NCBI GenBank assembly: GCA_963682055.1
Contig: OY821740.1
Coordinates: 15,524,814-15,588,813 of the forward strand
Length of the DNA: 64,000 nucleotides
DNA from: Primula veris
Lineage: Eukaryota > Streptophyta > Magnoliopsida > Ericales > Primulaceae
Direction of reading: 5' to 3'
A model generated the notes under the pieces. It did not search any database and had not been told where the DNA came from. It saw only the letters and a list, made by a program, of their open reading frames with translations. Position 1 is the stretch's first letter. Each line of letters begins with the position of its first letter. Shown here in pieces: positions 22,657 through 34,588 of this stretch. Position numbers and translations under genes: made by a program.

Positions 22657-23490
22657 AATTGTGTTAGCTTAGTTGGTAAGTTGTTCCATTTGGAACTACA
22701 AGGTCATGTGTTCAATCATTGGCCTTTGTATTTTTCTTGTGTTTCTTAACTTTTTTTGCTACTCATAAAACATTTAATTTGCATAGTAAATACGATAGGC
22801 TTAACTTTATCTTTCTTTCATCAAATTACCTAACATGATAAATTACCAATATAGCTAAATTTTAATCCTCAAATTCTTAAATCTATTTCATTTTGTAGAT
22901 TCAAATTGGTGTTTTTTTTAATGAGATTTTACTTCAAATTATTTGTGAAGTTTTATTTAAGTATCATTTAACTTATTTAATAAACTAATAGATGGTTATT
23001 TTTGTATAATAGCCTATTATTTGTCCGATCCAAATAAATGTGTAATTTAAGTTTCTAATAAAACATAATAAATGTGTAATTGTGTTACCTCAGTTGGTAA
23101 GTTGTTCTCTCTGAAACTACAACGGTGTTCAATCCTTATCTTTTTTATTTTTCTTGAACGTTTCTTAACTTTTTTTCTACTCATAAAATATCTAATTTGC
23201 GTAGTAAATACGATAGGATTTAGTTTATATTTTTTTCATCAACTTACCTAACATGATAAATTACCAATATAGCTAAATTTTAATCCTTAAATTCTTAAAT
23301 CTATTTCATTTTGTAGATTCAAATTGGTGTTTTTTTTTTGTAATGAGGTTTTACTTCAAATTGTTTATGAGGTTTTGTTTAAGTATCATTTAACTTATTT
23401 AATAAACTAATAGATGGTTATTTTTGTATACTAGCCTATTATTTGCACTATCCAAATAATGTGTAATTTAAGTTTCTAATAAAACATAAT
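22657..23490 (+). repeat. 421-bp tandem duplication containing tRNA-like heads
   Basis: Two copies (22657-23077 and 23078-23490) share the whole length from AATTGTGTTA to TAAAACATAAT with scattered substitutions and small indels. Each copy begins with a tRNA-like stretch. Copy 1 has a good A box (TAGCTTAGTTGG at 22665-22676) and copy 2 a good B box (GTTCAATCC). The bodies are AT-rich. The structure fits a tRNA-derived SINE or tRNA pseudogene that was later tandemly duplicated. Confidence 0.65.
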
Positions 23491-24963
23491 AATTTATCCC
23501 CGAACAAACTATTTTATCCGGGATTTGTTTATAATTTGCTGTTTATTTGACTTTTGGTGTTTGTTATATCTCATGTATGATCATTTTATATTTTTTGCTT
23601 ATTCGACTGACTGTTTATGAACCATTAATAGAATACAGTTTTAAGACCTTCATGCATATTCTACTTATTAAATGTGTTTAGATTTTTTATTTTTATTATT
23701 TTTGGTACAAGTTTCAAAAAGATTCTATGCATATAGTTATTTGTTTACGATACAAACTAAGAGTTTCACTTACAATTATACATTTGTATACTCATCTTCT
23801 AAATAATTAAAAAGAGTCGACATAATATATTATGCCCCCGTTTAATCAAAATTCTGCCTCTGTCTCTGACTTACACCCCTACTAGCATTTACGAATTTTT
23901 TGTGTAGTGTATATCTACAAATTTACCAAAATTTAAAGTCTAAAATAAATACAATATTTAAGAGGCCCGACACAATTATCTCTATTGTGTGTTATTAGAG
24001 CCGCCTCTCGAAAAGAAATTCGGTTAAATAAGCAAACATGAATACGGATCAAAAGCTTAAAGCTTACTCTGGTGGGTAAATCCCTGCTCAGGTCCTGAGA
24101 TTGGTGGAATGTACGATGATTATTTTGCTCTAGTCTACGATTGTAGCCAGCCATGAGATCATGACTAAAATATATACACTTGTTTACATGTTAATTTAGG
24201 TGAAAATATTCTTTAATTTAGCTCTTGGACCAAGTCTCGTATGGATCACTAGAGTATCACTATGCTGCTTTTGTCTTGTCTTTCATTAGGTTTTCCTTGT
24301 AGTGGCAATGATAATATTCGACATTCAGTATACCTTTTGTCTCGTTTCTCGCATATTTTGCTTTTTTTGTTCGATATCTGTTGTCGTCTTAGGCTATATA
24401 TATATATATGACCAATATATCGAATTTTGTACTGTTTAAGTTGGGGGAAAGTTACTAGGCCAAGGCTTGTCTTTTGAGCTTATTTTATATATATTTTTTT
24501 TTTTGTTTTTTTCTGCTGTAAAAACCCCAAAACTTATGCAATTGATTTGGCCAACATATGTGTGCAATATGACTATGAGATTGATGTGAATTAGTGAAGA
24601 ATAAATATTGCCTTAGTGTTAAAATTTATTTTTTATGGGTTGTTATTTGGGAGCTTATGTTGCTTATGAATTTTTATAAAGTAATTTGATAGACCTGGAA
24701 ATATGGGTTGAATGTGTACTTGATTCTTTGTGCTTAGAACTGATAGGAAAATTTCGTTGCTAGGGTTTCCTCTACAATCTCCGTTAATTTTTACTTCGTG
24801 TAATCTCCAAACGTAACAGCTGGTTCAGGGAGACTGGTAGGGTTGGCTACCGATTACCCTCTGATGCCTAAGTAAGGGATATGTATCAAAGTGGTGAAAA
24901 TATATGTACTGAAATATGCATAAGTAACATGTATGGTTACGAATACGGGTGTTGTATTCGATG
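23491..24963. other. Intergenic, nothing firmly recognised
   Basis: AT-rich DNA. The stretch 23940-24010 (GAGGCCCGACAC, GAGCCGCCTCTCG) resembles the end of a decayed DNA transposon, but I could not pair it with another end. The dinucleotide run (TA)n at about 24396-24410 is simple repeat. Confidence 0.4.
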
Positions 24964-24968
24964 ACCTG

Positions 24969-25228
24969 TGTTGAAATTCCTAACTTATTTGGTTTTAACT
25001 TTTAATTTTTTTTAAGTTATAAACCTTAAAATTGTAATGTAATTAAAAATAAGCATAACCTATGTCTTTTCATTTTTCTTCATATTAGTATAAATATGTG
25101 TTTATTCTTCATTTGTAAACACCACCAAAAATAAAAAAAGAGATATATAATGAAAGCATTTTCTTTTACTTTGTGAGTTTTCATAGTTTTGTTACAAGAT
25201 TTTTTCGAGTATCCTTTTCTTTTCAACA
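24969..25228 (+). repeat. 5' LTR of the old copia element
   Basis: 260 bp; pairs with 34321-34583. Shared blocks include CCTAACTTATTTGGTTTTAA, TTATTCTTCATTTGTAAACAC and TTTTACTTTGTGAGTTTTCA. Several indels and substitutions separate the two copies. Confidence 0.9.
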
Positions 25229-25311
25229 TCGGTATCATAGCCAAAGGTCCCAAAATGACCGGTGGAATGACCCCATTTATCCATATACTCAAGAATGGAT
25301 TTTAGAATAAT

Positions 25312-25581
25312 TTGAGCATTAGAATGAAAGTGTTTCTTGGTTCCCAAGATGTGTGGGAAACCGTCGAAACCGGGTATAATGAACACGTGGAAGGTGTCGC
25401 TCTAACTGAAGCTCAACGGGATTCGGCGAAAGAATTGAAGAAAAATGATCGGAAGGCTCTCACTATCATCCATCAAGCGTTGGATGAAACTATGTTGCGT
25501 GCGCAACCACAAGTAAGCAAGAATGTGATATCTTAGAAAACTCTTTTAAATGAGTTGACAAGGTGAAAAAATTTCGGCTTC
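25312..25581 (+). pseudogene. GAG fragment of the old copia element, 5' part
   Basis: This frame shows a UBN2-type copia GAG: VFLGSQDVWETVETGY, then QRDSAKELKKNDRKALTIIHQALDE. It breaks at a stop near 25536 and is then cut at 25581 by the nested element. The GAG continues at 30654 (LEALHIKFSESIDDYVSHV). The true N-terminus, upstream of 25312, is not intact in one frame. Confidence 0.8.
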
Positions 25582-26834
25582 TGTTGAACCATGGGTTCAA
25601 TAATTGATTTTGATTATAAATGTGATTATGATTTAATGATTTTATAATTCGATGATATAATGTTTGATCTTTTCCAAAAAGAGAAAATGTATATTTCAGG
25701 ACTTAAAATGATAGAGCACTCAATAATGAAACCAACGGTTCAAACAGAAGTCGATTCGGAGTTCGAACGAGCAAATTACGAGTGTTTCAATAAGTAGGAA
25801 AATCAGTCCAGAAATCTCGATCGATCGAGATATAGTCCGATTGATCGAAAATGGTCCAAAAAGTTCCAATGAATCTAGATCGATCGAGATGCAGTCCGAT
25901 CGATCGAAATTATAGCAGTACAATTTTTCTCCAGAAATCTTGATCGATCGAGATCAGTCCGATCGATCGAGATTCAGTCCGATTCAAAAAAGTTGCTTTT
26001 TGCCTTTTTGAAAACAAGTCATTATCTATTGGATAATACACCCAACAACTCCAAACGGTCATATATGGACCAATGGGCATTTTGGCTCTTCAAATACACC
26101 TCAATCCCTCTCCAAAATACACCAATCACCATTCCTTAATCTCTCTCTATCAAAAACACAAAAAACTCCATTGTTGAACAAAAAAAAGCTCAAAAAGGGA
26201 AAAATAAGGAGAAAAGTGATCAAGCTCAAACAACATAAAAAACTCATCAATTAGCTTATTTAGAAGCAATAAAATAGTGAGTGTAGTTACATTATAGTAA
26301 CAAAATTGTAAAGAGCAAATTATAAACTCATTTGTGAGTGAGTGTTTGGGTAGAAGCTTTTAAGCCAAAGTGTTGGTTAAAAGTTCTAGGTTAAACAATT
26401 GGGTACTCATAGATTGAGGGGGAGTCGTTGACTCGTCTTTTGTGTACTCTTGCACTTGTATCAAGATTGTATCCTCGGGTAGAGGGTGAGCAAATCGGTT
26501 GATTAGCTCGTTAGGATTTGTAATCTTGGGAAGAAGATTATAGTGAAATACTTGGTAGCATGAATACCGAGGAGATGACTAGGTGGGTTTGCCGAACCTC
26601 TATATATCGTGGTGTCAATATCTTTCCTTACTATTTACTTTCCGCAACTTATATTATTTGTGATTGTGCGCATATTTCAATTTATTCATAATAGATTATC
26701 ATCGCATATTTATTGTCGCAAATAGATATCGAGCTAGTTGGGTTGTTAGTTGCGCTTAGAATTTTAATTCCGCAAAAAACGCCTAAAACCTTATTCACCC
26801 CCCCCCCCTCTAAGGTTTAGCCGCACGGGCCAAA
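25582..26834 (+). repeat. 5' LTR of the gag-only element
   Basis: About 1.25 kb; pairs with 29391-30648. Contains a cluster of CGATCGATCG palindromes (25815-25975) and a C9-10 run just before the end. Confidence 0.92.
25815..25975. repeat. Cluster of GATCGATCGA palindromes in the LTR
   Basis: Within 160 bases there are six or more copies of the core CGATCGATCGA, several in the larger palindrome ATCTCGATCGATCGAGAT or close variants, separated by AGTCCGAT and AGTCC spacers. The same cluster is at 29625-29785 in the other LTR. It could be a multimer of a dimeric-factor site or form hairpins in RNA. Confidence 0.85.
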
Positions 26835-26837
26835 AAT

Positions 26838-26850
26838 TGGTATCAGAGCC
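26838..26850 (+). promoter_or_regulatory. tRNA-Met primer binding site
   Basis: TGGTATCAGAGCC, the standard plant copia/SIRE-type primer site complementary to the 3' end of initiator Met tRNA, placed four bases inside the 5' LTR of the gag-only element. Confidence 0.9.
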
Positions 26851-26897
26851 GAGGCTCTTGCATATAGAAATCTAGCGATTTAAGAGTTTAGATCCCG

Positions 26898-29075
26898 ATG
26901 GCTAACGTACTTAATTTCGCTTCCGGTATTGCTTCATCGCCCAATACTCCACCATTTTGTGATGGGGTAAATTATTCATATTGGAAGGATAGAATGAGTA
27001 TGTTTTTACAAAGTTACAATGTTAAATTTTGGATGAGCATAAAAGTAGGATATTCTGCACCTACATCCGAAAATAGCGAAAACTCAATCCCCGTAGAGGA
27101 ATTAAATGACGCTCAACTAGAAGCCTACTCTACTAACGCTAAAGCAATGTACGCTATTGTTTGTGCCGTTTCATTTAACGAGTACAACAAAATTTCTGCT
27201 TGTAAAACGGCTAAGGGTATGTGGGATAAGTTAGTGGTTATGCACGAGGGAACTAACCAAGTTAAGGATTGCAAACTCCAACTTTTAGTTCATGATTACG
27301 AGCTTTTTAAGATGAGCGAGGGAGAAACTATTTCCGATATTCTTGCTAGATTTACCACTATTACTAATGGATTAATGTCTCTTGGTAAGTATTTATCTAG
27401 TAAGGAAATGGTTTCAAAGGTGATTCGGAGCTTACCAAAAGAATGGGAACCAAAGGTCACCGCAATTCAAGAAGCGCACGACATGAACACATACACTCTT
27501 GATGCATTGACGGGTTCACTCATTACTCACGAGATCACCCTCAATAGTCACAAACCAATCTCGAAAAAGAAGGAGATAGCTTTCAAAGGAACAACTTGTG
27601 AATAAAATGATGAACTATCCGATGACGAGAAAAATTCAATGCAAATCATTCGAATCGTCAAGGAAATACTAAAGCTTAAAGGCAAACACAAACATAAAGG
27701 TAAATCGTCAAATAGTTCAATTATTTCTAACGATTTTCTTTGCTATGTTTGTGGTAATGAAGGACACATAGCGAGAGATTGCGTCAAGAATCATAAGAGA
27801 AAAGGCAATAAGAAGATATTCGCTTCAAGCTCTAGCGATAGTTCCGACCAGGACGAAGTCGGTCATCTTGTTTGTTATATGGCCATGGAAGACAACAATG
27901 AACTCAACAAATCGTCTTCAAGTGAAAGCGAAGCCGATGAGGTAAATGATCTATCCTATAATAAATTACTTCATATGTGCGATGTTTACTCCAAAAAATT
28001 TCCTAAACTTGTCGAAAAGGTCGAGTCTCTTAAAAAGATAAATTCTTCTCTCAATGAAGAAATAAGATCCTTGAAAAGAGATGACATTGAGCATAAGTGT
28101 AGTACGAAATCGTCATTTTCTTTACATGATGTAGATGACGAAAAGGAAGACTTGAAAAATAAAAATAATGATCTCGTTGTTCAAAAAGAGTCTTTACAAA
28201 CCGAGATCAATTTTCTTAAAAATGAAGTCTCTAGACTTGCTAAAACTCTTTCAAAATCCCCTTCTTTAGATTGCGACTTAGTAGAAAATTTTGAAGAGTT
28301 AAAAGATGCTTTCGATAAAGTTAAAAGCAAAAACAAGCTTTTGAATTCTCTAGCATTTAACTTAAATGACAAGGTCAAGCTTTTAGAAACCGAGAATGAA
28401 ACTTTAAAAAATAAAAACAACGAGCTTGTCATTTCCATTGAAAAACTTGATTTAACAATTTCAAAGTTTTCTAAAGGTAAAACCATTTTAGATGACATTT
28501 TGAGTTGTCCAAAAGATTTCAATGACAAAAGTGGTATAGGTTATGATTGCATTAATTCTAGTCCAAACAAAATCCAGTTCGTCAAAGCCTCTAATATTTT
28601 TAAAACTCATATTCCGTTCAAACAAGAGGCTATTTCTACTAAAGTGAGTATTTCAAAAGTTTTTCAAAAATCTTTCAACGATAGGAAAGGATTGGGGTTT
28701 CATAACAAAATCGTTCATCATACTCCTAAAAACTCTTACAAAACTTCGTATAGTTCTCGTTATGCGAAAAAGTTTATGCATTGTGTACATTGTAGTAGAA
28801 ATGAGCATATTTCTTCTAGATGTCCTTATAGGTTTCGTGTGACTAGAAGCGATTTGAAATGGCTAGTAAAGACCCATGTCACTAACAATGTCGGACCCAA
28901 AAGAAATTGGGGACAAAAAGACAAATCTCGTGTTGTAGGTATCTCCGTTCAAAAGGAGAAAATCAACAATTGGTTGACAACACTCGTAAAATCTGTGGAA
29001 GTCAAGAAAATCGACCCCACCATAAAGAATGAAGTACCATTGATCGAAAAAAGTGGAAGGCATACCAATAAGTGA
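26898..29075 (+). pseudogene. GAG protein of the non-autonomous element, one in-frame stop
   Basis: The ATG at 26898 opens a frame of about 725 codons, interrupted once by TAA at 27603-27605; the frame resumes without shift. The N-terminal part (residues 1-235) is a UBN2/copia GAG with FCDGVNYSYWKDRM and MWDKLVVMHEG. After the stop come a CCHC knuckle CYVCGNEGHIARDC, an acidic Ser-rich spacer, and a long predicted coiled coil (EEIRSLKRDDIEHK, ESLQTEINFLKNEVSRLAKTL, LLETENETLKNKNNELV). A second CCHC-like knuckle CVHCSRNEHISSRC follows. Length is greater than a usual copia GAG (about 300-450), because of the coiled-coil insertion. It may act in packaging the element RNA in trans with a partner element; that is inferred. 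The stop could be a single recent mutation. Confidence 0.85.
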
Positions 29076-29376
29076 TACCACATAGTTGGACTTGGAAACG
29101 CTCAATGCAAATGCCATTAAAGAGCGGACTCGACATCATATATTCAGTACATTCTACTCTATAATCTTTATAGATATGTGATTGGTTGAGTTATATGCAT
29201 CATGATAACATTTTTCATGTATTATTAATTCTTTCAAAACTCTCTATAAAACCTCAATTTTATTAGCATTTTGATAGTGTCAAAGGGGGAGAAAAATGAT
29301 ATTTAGAGAAATGTGATTTGTTTAAATGAGGTGATATGTTTTATACTTGTAAAATCATCATTATTTTGTCATAATC

Positions 29377-29390
29377 AAAATGGGGGAGAT
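29377..29390 (+). promoter_or_regulatory. Polypurine tract of the gag-only element
   Basis: AAAATGGGGGAGAT directly precedes TGTTGAACC of the 3' LTR. Confidence 0.85.
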
Positions 29391-30648
29391 TGTTGAACCA
29401 TGGGTTCAATAATTGATTTTGATTATAAGTGTGATTATGATTTAATGATTTTATAATTCGATGATATAATGTTTGATCTTTTTCAAAAAGAGAAAATGTA
29501 TATATCAGGACTTAAAATGATAGAGCACTCAATAAGAAAACCAACGGTTCAAACGGAAGTCGATTCGGAGTTTGAACGAGCAAATTACGAGTGTTTCAAA
29601 AGGTAGGAAAATCAGTCCAGAAATCTAGATCGATCGAGATATAGTCCGATTGATCGAAAATGGTCCAAAAAGTTCCAGTGAATCTCGATCGATCGAGATG
29701 CAGTCCGATCGATCGAAATTATAACAGTACAATTTTTCTCCAGAAATCTTGATCGATCGAGATCAGTCCGATCGATCGAGATTCAGTCCGATTCAAAAAA
29801 GTTGCTTTTTTCTTTTTGAAAACAAGTCATTATCTATTGGATAATACACCCAACAACTCCAAACGGTCATATATGGACCAATGGACATTTTGCCTCTTCA
29901 AATACACCTCAATCCCTCTCCAAAATACACCAATCACCATCCCTTAATCTCTCTATATCAAAAACACAAAAAACTCCATTGTTGAACAAAAAAAAGCTCA
30001 AAAAGGGAAAAATAAGGAGAAAAGTGATCAAGCTCAAACAACATAAAATACTCATCAATTAGCTTATTTAGAAGCAATAAAATAGTGAGTGTAGTTACAT
30101 TGTTCTAACAAAATTGTAAAGAGCAAATTATAAGCTCATTTGTGAGTAAGTGTTTGGGTAGAAGCTTTTAAGCCAAAGTGTTGGTTAAAAGTTCTAGGTT
30201 AAACAATTGGGTACTCATAGATTGAGGAGAAGTCGTTGACTCATCTTTTATGTACTCTTGCACTTGTATCAAGATTGTATCCTCGGGTAGAGGGTGAGCA
30301 AATCGGTTGATTAGCTCGTTAGGATTTGTAATCTTGGGAAGAAGATTATATTGAAATACTTGGTAGCGTGAATACCGAGGAGAGGACTAGGCGGATGGTT
30401 TGCCGAACCTCTATATATCGTGGTGTCAATATCTTCCCTTACTATTTACTTTCCGCAACTTATATTATTTGTGATTGTGCGCATGTTTCAATTTATTCAT
30501 AATATATTATCATCGCATATTTATTGTCGCAAATAGATATCAAGCTAGTTGGGTTGTTAGTTGCGCTTAGAATTTTAATTCCGCGAAAAACGCCTAAAAC
30601 CTTATTCACCCCCTCCCCCCCCCTAAGGTTTAGCCGCACGGGCCAACA
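29391..30648 (+). repeat. 3' LTR of the gag-only element
   Basis: 1258 bp, closely similar to 25582-26834 with scattered substitutions (for example GTGGGTTTGCC versus GCGGATGGTTTGCC). Ends CCAACA followed by the GCTTC target duplication. Confidence 0.92.
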
Positions 30649-30653
30649 GCTTC

Positions 30654-33600
30654 AAAGCTTGTGTGGTGATCTTGAGGCTTTACATATAAAATTTTCCGAA
30701 TCGATTGATGATTATGTTTCACATGTTGAAACAGTTGCAAATCAAATGAAATCATACGGTGAAAATTTAGACGACACTCGTGTTGTCGAAAAAATTCTAT
30801 GCGTTTTAGATTCCAAATGAGATTATATTGTTGTGGCTATATAGGAATCTAAACACGTAGAATCTATGACGGTGGATCAATTATTGGGATCGCTTCAAGC
30901 TCATGAAGACAAACTCAACAAAACAGTTGTCAAAGAAGAGTTGCTTGAACAAACTCTCCACACAAAGTTAATTTTGGCAAGCCGAAAAGCCAACGAGGAA
31001 GAAGTCGATGTCAAAATTATGGCCGTGGTGTTTACAACTCTTTCGAAAAAAAATATAGGAGACAAAACTCTTATCCGACGAGAGACCGTGAAAGAGGAGA
31101 AAATTATAATGGAAAACCGAGGTATGATAAGTCCTAAATTAAATGTTATAATTGTCAAAATTTTGGGCATTACGCTTTCGAGTATAGATTGAGTAATAAT
31201 AAATTTGAGAAAATGGCTAATTTTGCTAGAGAAAATGAAGAACGTTCTATACTTTTATTTGCGCATAATGAAAATAAAAGCGGAGAAAATACTACGTGGT
31301 ATTTAGATACGTGGGCTAGCAACCATATGTGTGGTAATAAAAGCATGTTTACCGAAATTGATGAAATGGTAAATGGAGATATTTATTTTGGTGATGAATC
31401 TAAAATTCCGGTGAAAGGGAAAGAAGAAGTTTTAATCCAATTGAAAATTTGAGAAAATGATTTTATCTCGAACGTTTATTATGCCAAATATGAAATCTTA
31501 TATTTTGAGTTTGGAACAACTTTTGGAAAAGGGCTATGATATTCATTCAAAAAAATTTAATATTTTATTAAGTGATAAAAATGGAAATTTGGTTGCAAAA
31601 GTCCCGATGTCGAAAAATAAAATGTTTTCTTTGGATATTTAAAATGGTGGGGCTAAATATTTGATAGCGTGTTTTAAAAAAAAAAATCGTGGCTTTAGCA
31701 TTCGAGATTTGGGCACCTTAATTTTGGTGGATTGAAATTGTTGAGTAGTAAAAACATGCCGAAAGGTTTACCTCATATTGATCATGTTGATAAACTTTGT
31801 GAGACATGTTTGTTTGGAAAACAAGCGACTACGAGAGCTAAAAAACCGTTGGAGCTTGTTCATACGGATATTTGTGGCCAATTAAACCAAGTTATCTTGA
31901 AAAAAGCAATTATTTTGCTCTTTTTATTGATGATTTTAGTCGAAAAACTTGGGTTTATTTTTTGAAACAAAAATCCGTTGGTTTTGATGCTTTCAAAAAA
32001 ATTAAAGCTCGTGTTGAAAATGAAAGTGGCCACAAAATAAATTCTATGAGATCGGATCAAGGGAGAGAATTTCTCTCAAATGATTTTGAAAAATATTGAC
32101 AAGAAAATGGAATTTTTCGTCCTTTGACGGTTCCTTATACCTCAAAACAAAATGGGGTTGTTGAAAGAAAAAACCGATCTCTTTTAAATATGTCTCGTAT
32201 CATGCTTAAAAGTAAAAATGTTGCAAAAGAGTTTTGGGCCGTGCCGTGGATAGTGCAGTTTATTTATCGAACCGTTCTCCATCTGAAGTGTTTGGGGGTA
32301 AAACTCCCGAGGAAGCATGCAGCGAAAGAAAACCGGTTATTTCTCACTTACGAGTTTTTTGGAGTATTGCGTATGATCATGTTTCGGATAAAAAAAGGTC
32401 CAAAATAGACGACAAAAGCGAAAAGTTTCTATTTATCGGTTACGAGGACGAAAGACTATAAAATATATAATCCAGAAAATGAAAATTTTGTTATTAGTCG
32501 AGATGTTGAGTTCGATGAACAGGGGGACATGGGATTGGGATAAAAAAGAAGACGACTATGATTTTTTCCCTTATTATGGCGATGAAGAAAAAGAAGTGCA
32601 AATCGAAATGGAAGAAGAACTCACTACTCCACCTCCATCACCCCACTCACAAGTCCAACCACAATTCCCAATCGACGAAAGTTTTAGTAAAAGAACGCCA
32701 CGTTTGCGCAATATGTAAGAGTTATATGAGGTAACGAAAAATGTTGATAATGTTACTCTATTTTGTATTTTTTGCGGGATGTGAACCAATAGGTTATGGA
32801 GAGGCGATAGAAAATAAAAATTGGAGAAATGCTATGGATGAGGAAATGGATTCGATAATAAAAAATGATACGTGTGAGTTGACGGATTTACTAAAAGGGC
32901 ACAAAGCTATTGGCGCTAAATGGGTTTATAAAGAGAGAAAAAAAATGCATAAGGAGAAATCGAAAAATATAAAGCAAGGTTGGTCGCAAAAGGATACAAC
33001 CAAATGGCCAATATCGACTTTGATGAGATATTTGCTCCCGTAGCTCGTCTAGAAACTATTAGATTTTTAATTTCTTTGGCCGCCCAAAATAATTGGAAAA
33101 TAAACCAAATGCATGTGAAATCGACGTTTTTAAATGGAAATTTAGAAGAAGTTTATTTGCAACAACCACCGGGTTATGAGATTATGGGATTTAAAAATAA
33201 AGTTTTAAAATTGAAAAAAGCATTTTACGGTTTGAAACAAGCCCCGAGATCTTAAAATACTAGAATTGATAAGTATTTTCAAGAAAATAATTTTATAAGG
33301 TGTCCCATGAGCATTCTATTTATATGAAAATGGATAAAAATGATGATGTGTTGATTGTTTGCCTATATGTTGATGATTTGATTTTTACGGGAAATAATTC
33401 GAAGTTATTTGAGGATTTTAAAAGGGTAATGAGTCGTGAATTTGAAATGACGGATATTGGTCTTATGTCGTATTATCTTGGAATTGAGGAGAAACAAAAT
33501 AAAAATGGAAATTTTATTTTGCTAGAAAGATATGCAAAAAATATTCTTAAAAAGTTTAAAATGTATGGGTGTAAGCCGATAAATATTCCGGTAGATTGTG

Positions 33601-34313
33601 CTATAAAATTATCGAAATATTTTGAGGATGAAAGTGTGGATCTGACGTTTTTTAATAGTCTTGTTGGAAGCTAACGATATTTAACTATTACTCGATCGGA
33701 TATTTTATATGGAGTTGGTCTTATTAGCCGTTATATGTAAGCTCCAACTTTGTCGCATTGGAAGACCGCGAAACGAATCATCCGTTATATAAAATGTACG
33801 GTTGATTTTGGATTAAATTACTCGTTTTCTAATAATTTTGAGTTGATTGGCTATAGTGATAGCGATTGGGGAGGTGATATTGATGATCGTAAAAGTACAA
33901 GTCGCTTTGTTTTTTATATGGGAGATACGGCTTTTATTTGGAGTTCGAAAAAGCAACCAATTGTCACCCTATATACATGTGAAGCCGAATATGTTGCCGC
34001 TAATTCTTGTATTTGTCATGCGATTTGGTCACGAAATTTATTAAAGAAATTGGGGATGCCACAAAATGAAGCGACGAAAGTGTTTGTTGATAATAAGTCC
34101 GCGATTGCCCTTGCCAAAAATCCGATGTTTCATGATCGAAGTAAGCATATCGACATGCGTTATCACTTTATTCATGAATGTATTGAAAAGAAGGATGTTG
34201 AAATGAAGTACACAAAGTCACAAAACCAAGTAGCGGATATTTTTACAAAGGTACTCAAGTATGAAGATTTTCGAAAATTGAGAAATTTGTTTGGAGTTAC
34301 CAAACAAGGTTAA
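30654..34313 (+). pseudogene. Decayed copia gag-pol, 3' part after the nested insertion
   Basis: Pieces in several frames follow the copia order. GAG remainder with LEALHIKFSESIDDYVSHV (30670-30822) and RKANEEEVDVKI. Protease WYLDTWASNHMCG (31300-31335), where the catalytic DTG reads DTW. Pre-integrase finger with ETCLFGKQ. Integrase with HTDICG, RSDQGREF and VVERKNRS. RT with [15 protein letters not shown] (the usual Asp before VK is His) and LYVDDL at about 33365. RNase H with IGYSDSDWGGD and CEAEYVAA, ending with TAA at 34313. Many stops and frameshifts, plus substitutions in the protease and RT active sites, show it is dead. The RNase H segment 33750-34313 is the longest uninterrupted piece. 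Confidence 0.9.
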
Positions 34314-34320
34314 GGGGGAG

Positions 34321-34583
34321 TGTTGAAATTCCTAACTTATTTGGTTTTAAATGTTCAATTTTTATTTTTATTTTAATTTATAAACCTTAAAGTTGCATTG
34401 TAATCAAGAATAAGCATAACTTATGTGTTTTTATTTTTCTTCCTATTTAATAGGTGTTTATTCTTTATTTGTAAACACTATCAAAAATAAAAAAGAGATA
34501 TATAATAAAAACATTTTCTTTTACTTTGTGAGTTTTCATAGTTTTGTTACAAGTTTTTTCGGACTATCCCTTTCTTTCCAACA
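34321..34583 (+). repeat. 3' LTR of the old copia element
   Basis: 263 bp, preceded by the polypurine tract AAGGGGGAG and followed by ACCTG, the second half of the target duplication. Confidence 0.9.
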
Positions 34584-34588
34584 ACCTG

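Larger units (their letters stand above)
25582..30648 (+). mobile_element. Gag-only (TR-GAG type) non-autonomous LTR retrotransposon
   Basis: This is a 5067-bp element nested in the old copia GAG, with a perfect 5-bp target duplication GCTTC (25577-25581 and 30649-30653). LTRs of about 1.25 kb begin TGTTGAACC and end CCAACA (CCAAAA in the 5' copy). Just inside the 5' LTR is an exact tRNA-Met primer site TGGTATCAGAGCC (26838-26850); next to the 3' LTR is the purine tract AAAATGGGGGAGA. The internal region encodes only a GAG-like protein; I see no protease, integrase, RT or RNase H. It must have been mobilised by another element's enzymes. Few differences between its LTRs indicate a younger insertion than its host element. 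Confidence 0.93.
24969..34583 (+). mobile_element. Old decayed Ty1/copia element, split by a nested insertion
   Basis: LTRs of about 260 bp (24969-25228, 34321-34583), starting TGTTGAAATT and ending CAACA, are flanked by a perfect 5-bp target duplication ACCTG (24964-24968 and 34584-34588). A degraded tRNA-Met primer site (CGGTATCATAGCC, 25230-25242) follows the 5' LTR, and a polypurine tract AAGGGGGAG precedes the 3' LTR. The coding region is full of stops and frameshifts and is interrupted by the gag-only element at 25582-30648. The LTRs are visibly more diverged from each other than those of the nested element, so this is the older insertion. Confidence 0.93.

Noticed and set aside
23835..24010. 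Possible end of a DNA transposon with GAGGCCCGACAC
   Set aside because: A partial resemblance to GAGAGACCCAACAC at 22028 was noted, but the two could not be joined into a consistent element with target duplication.
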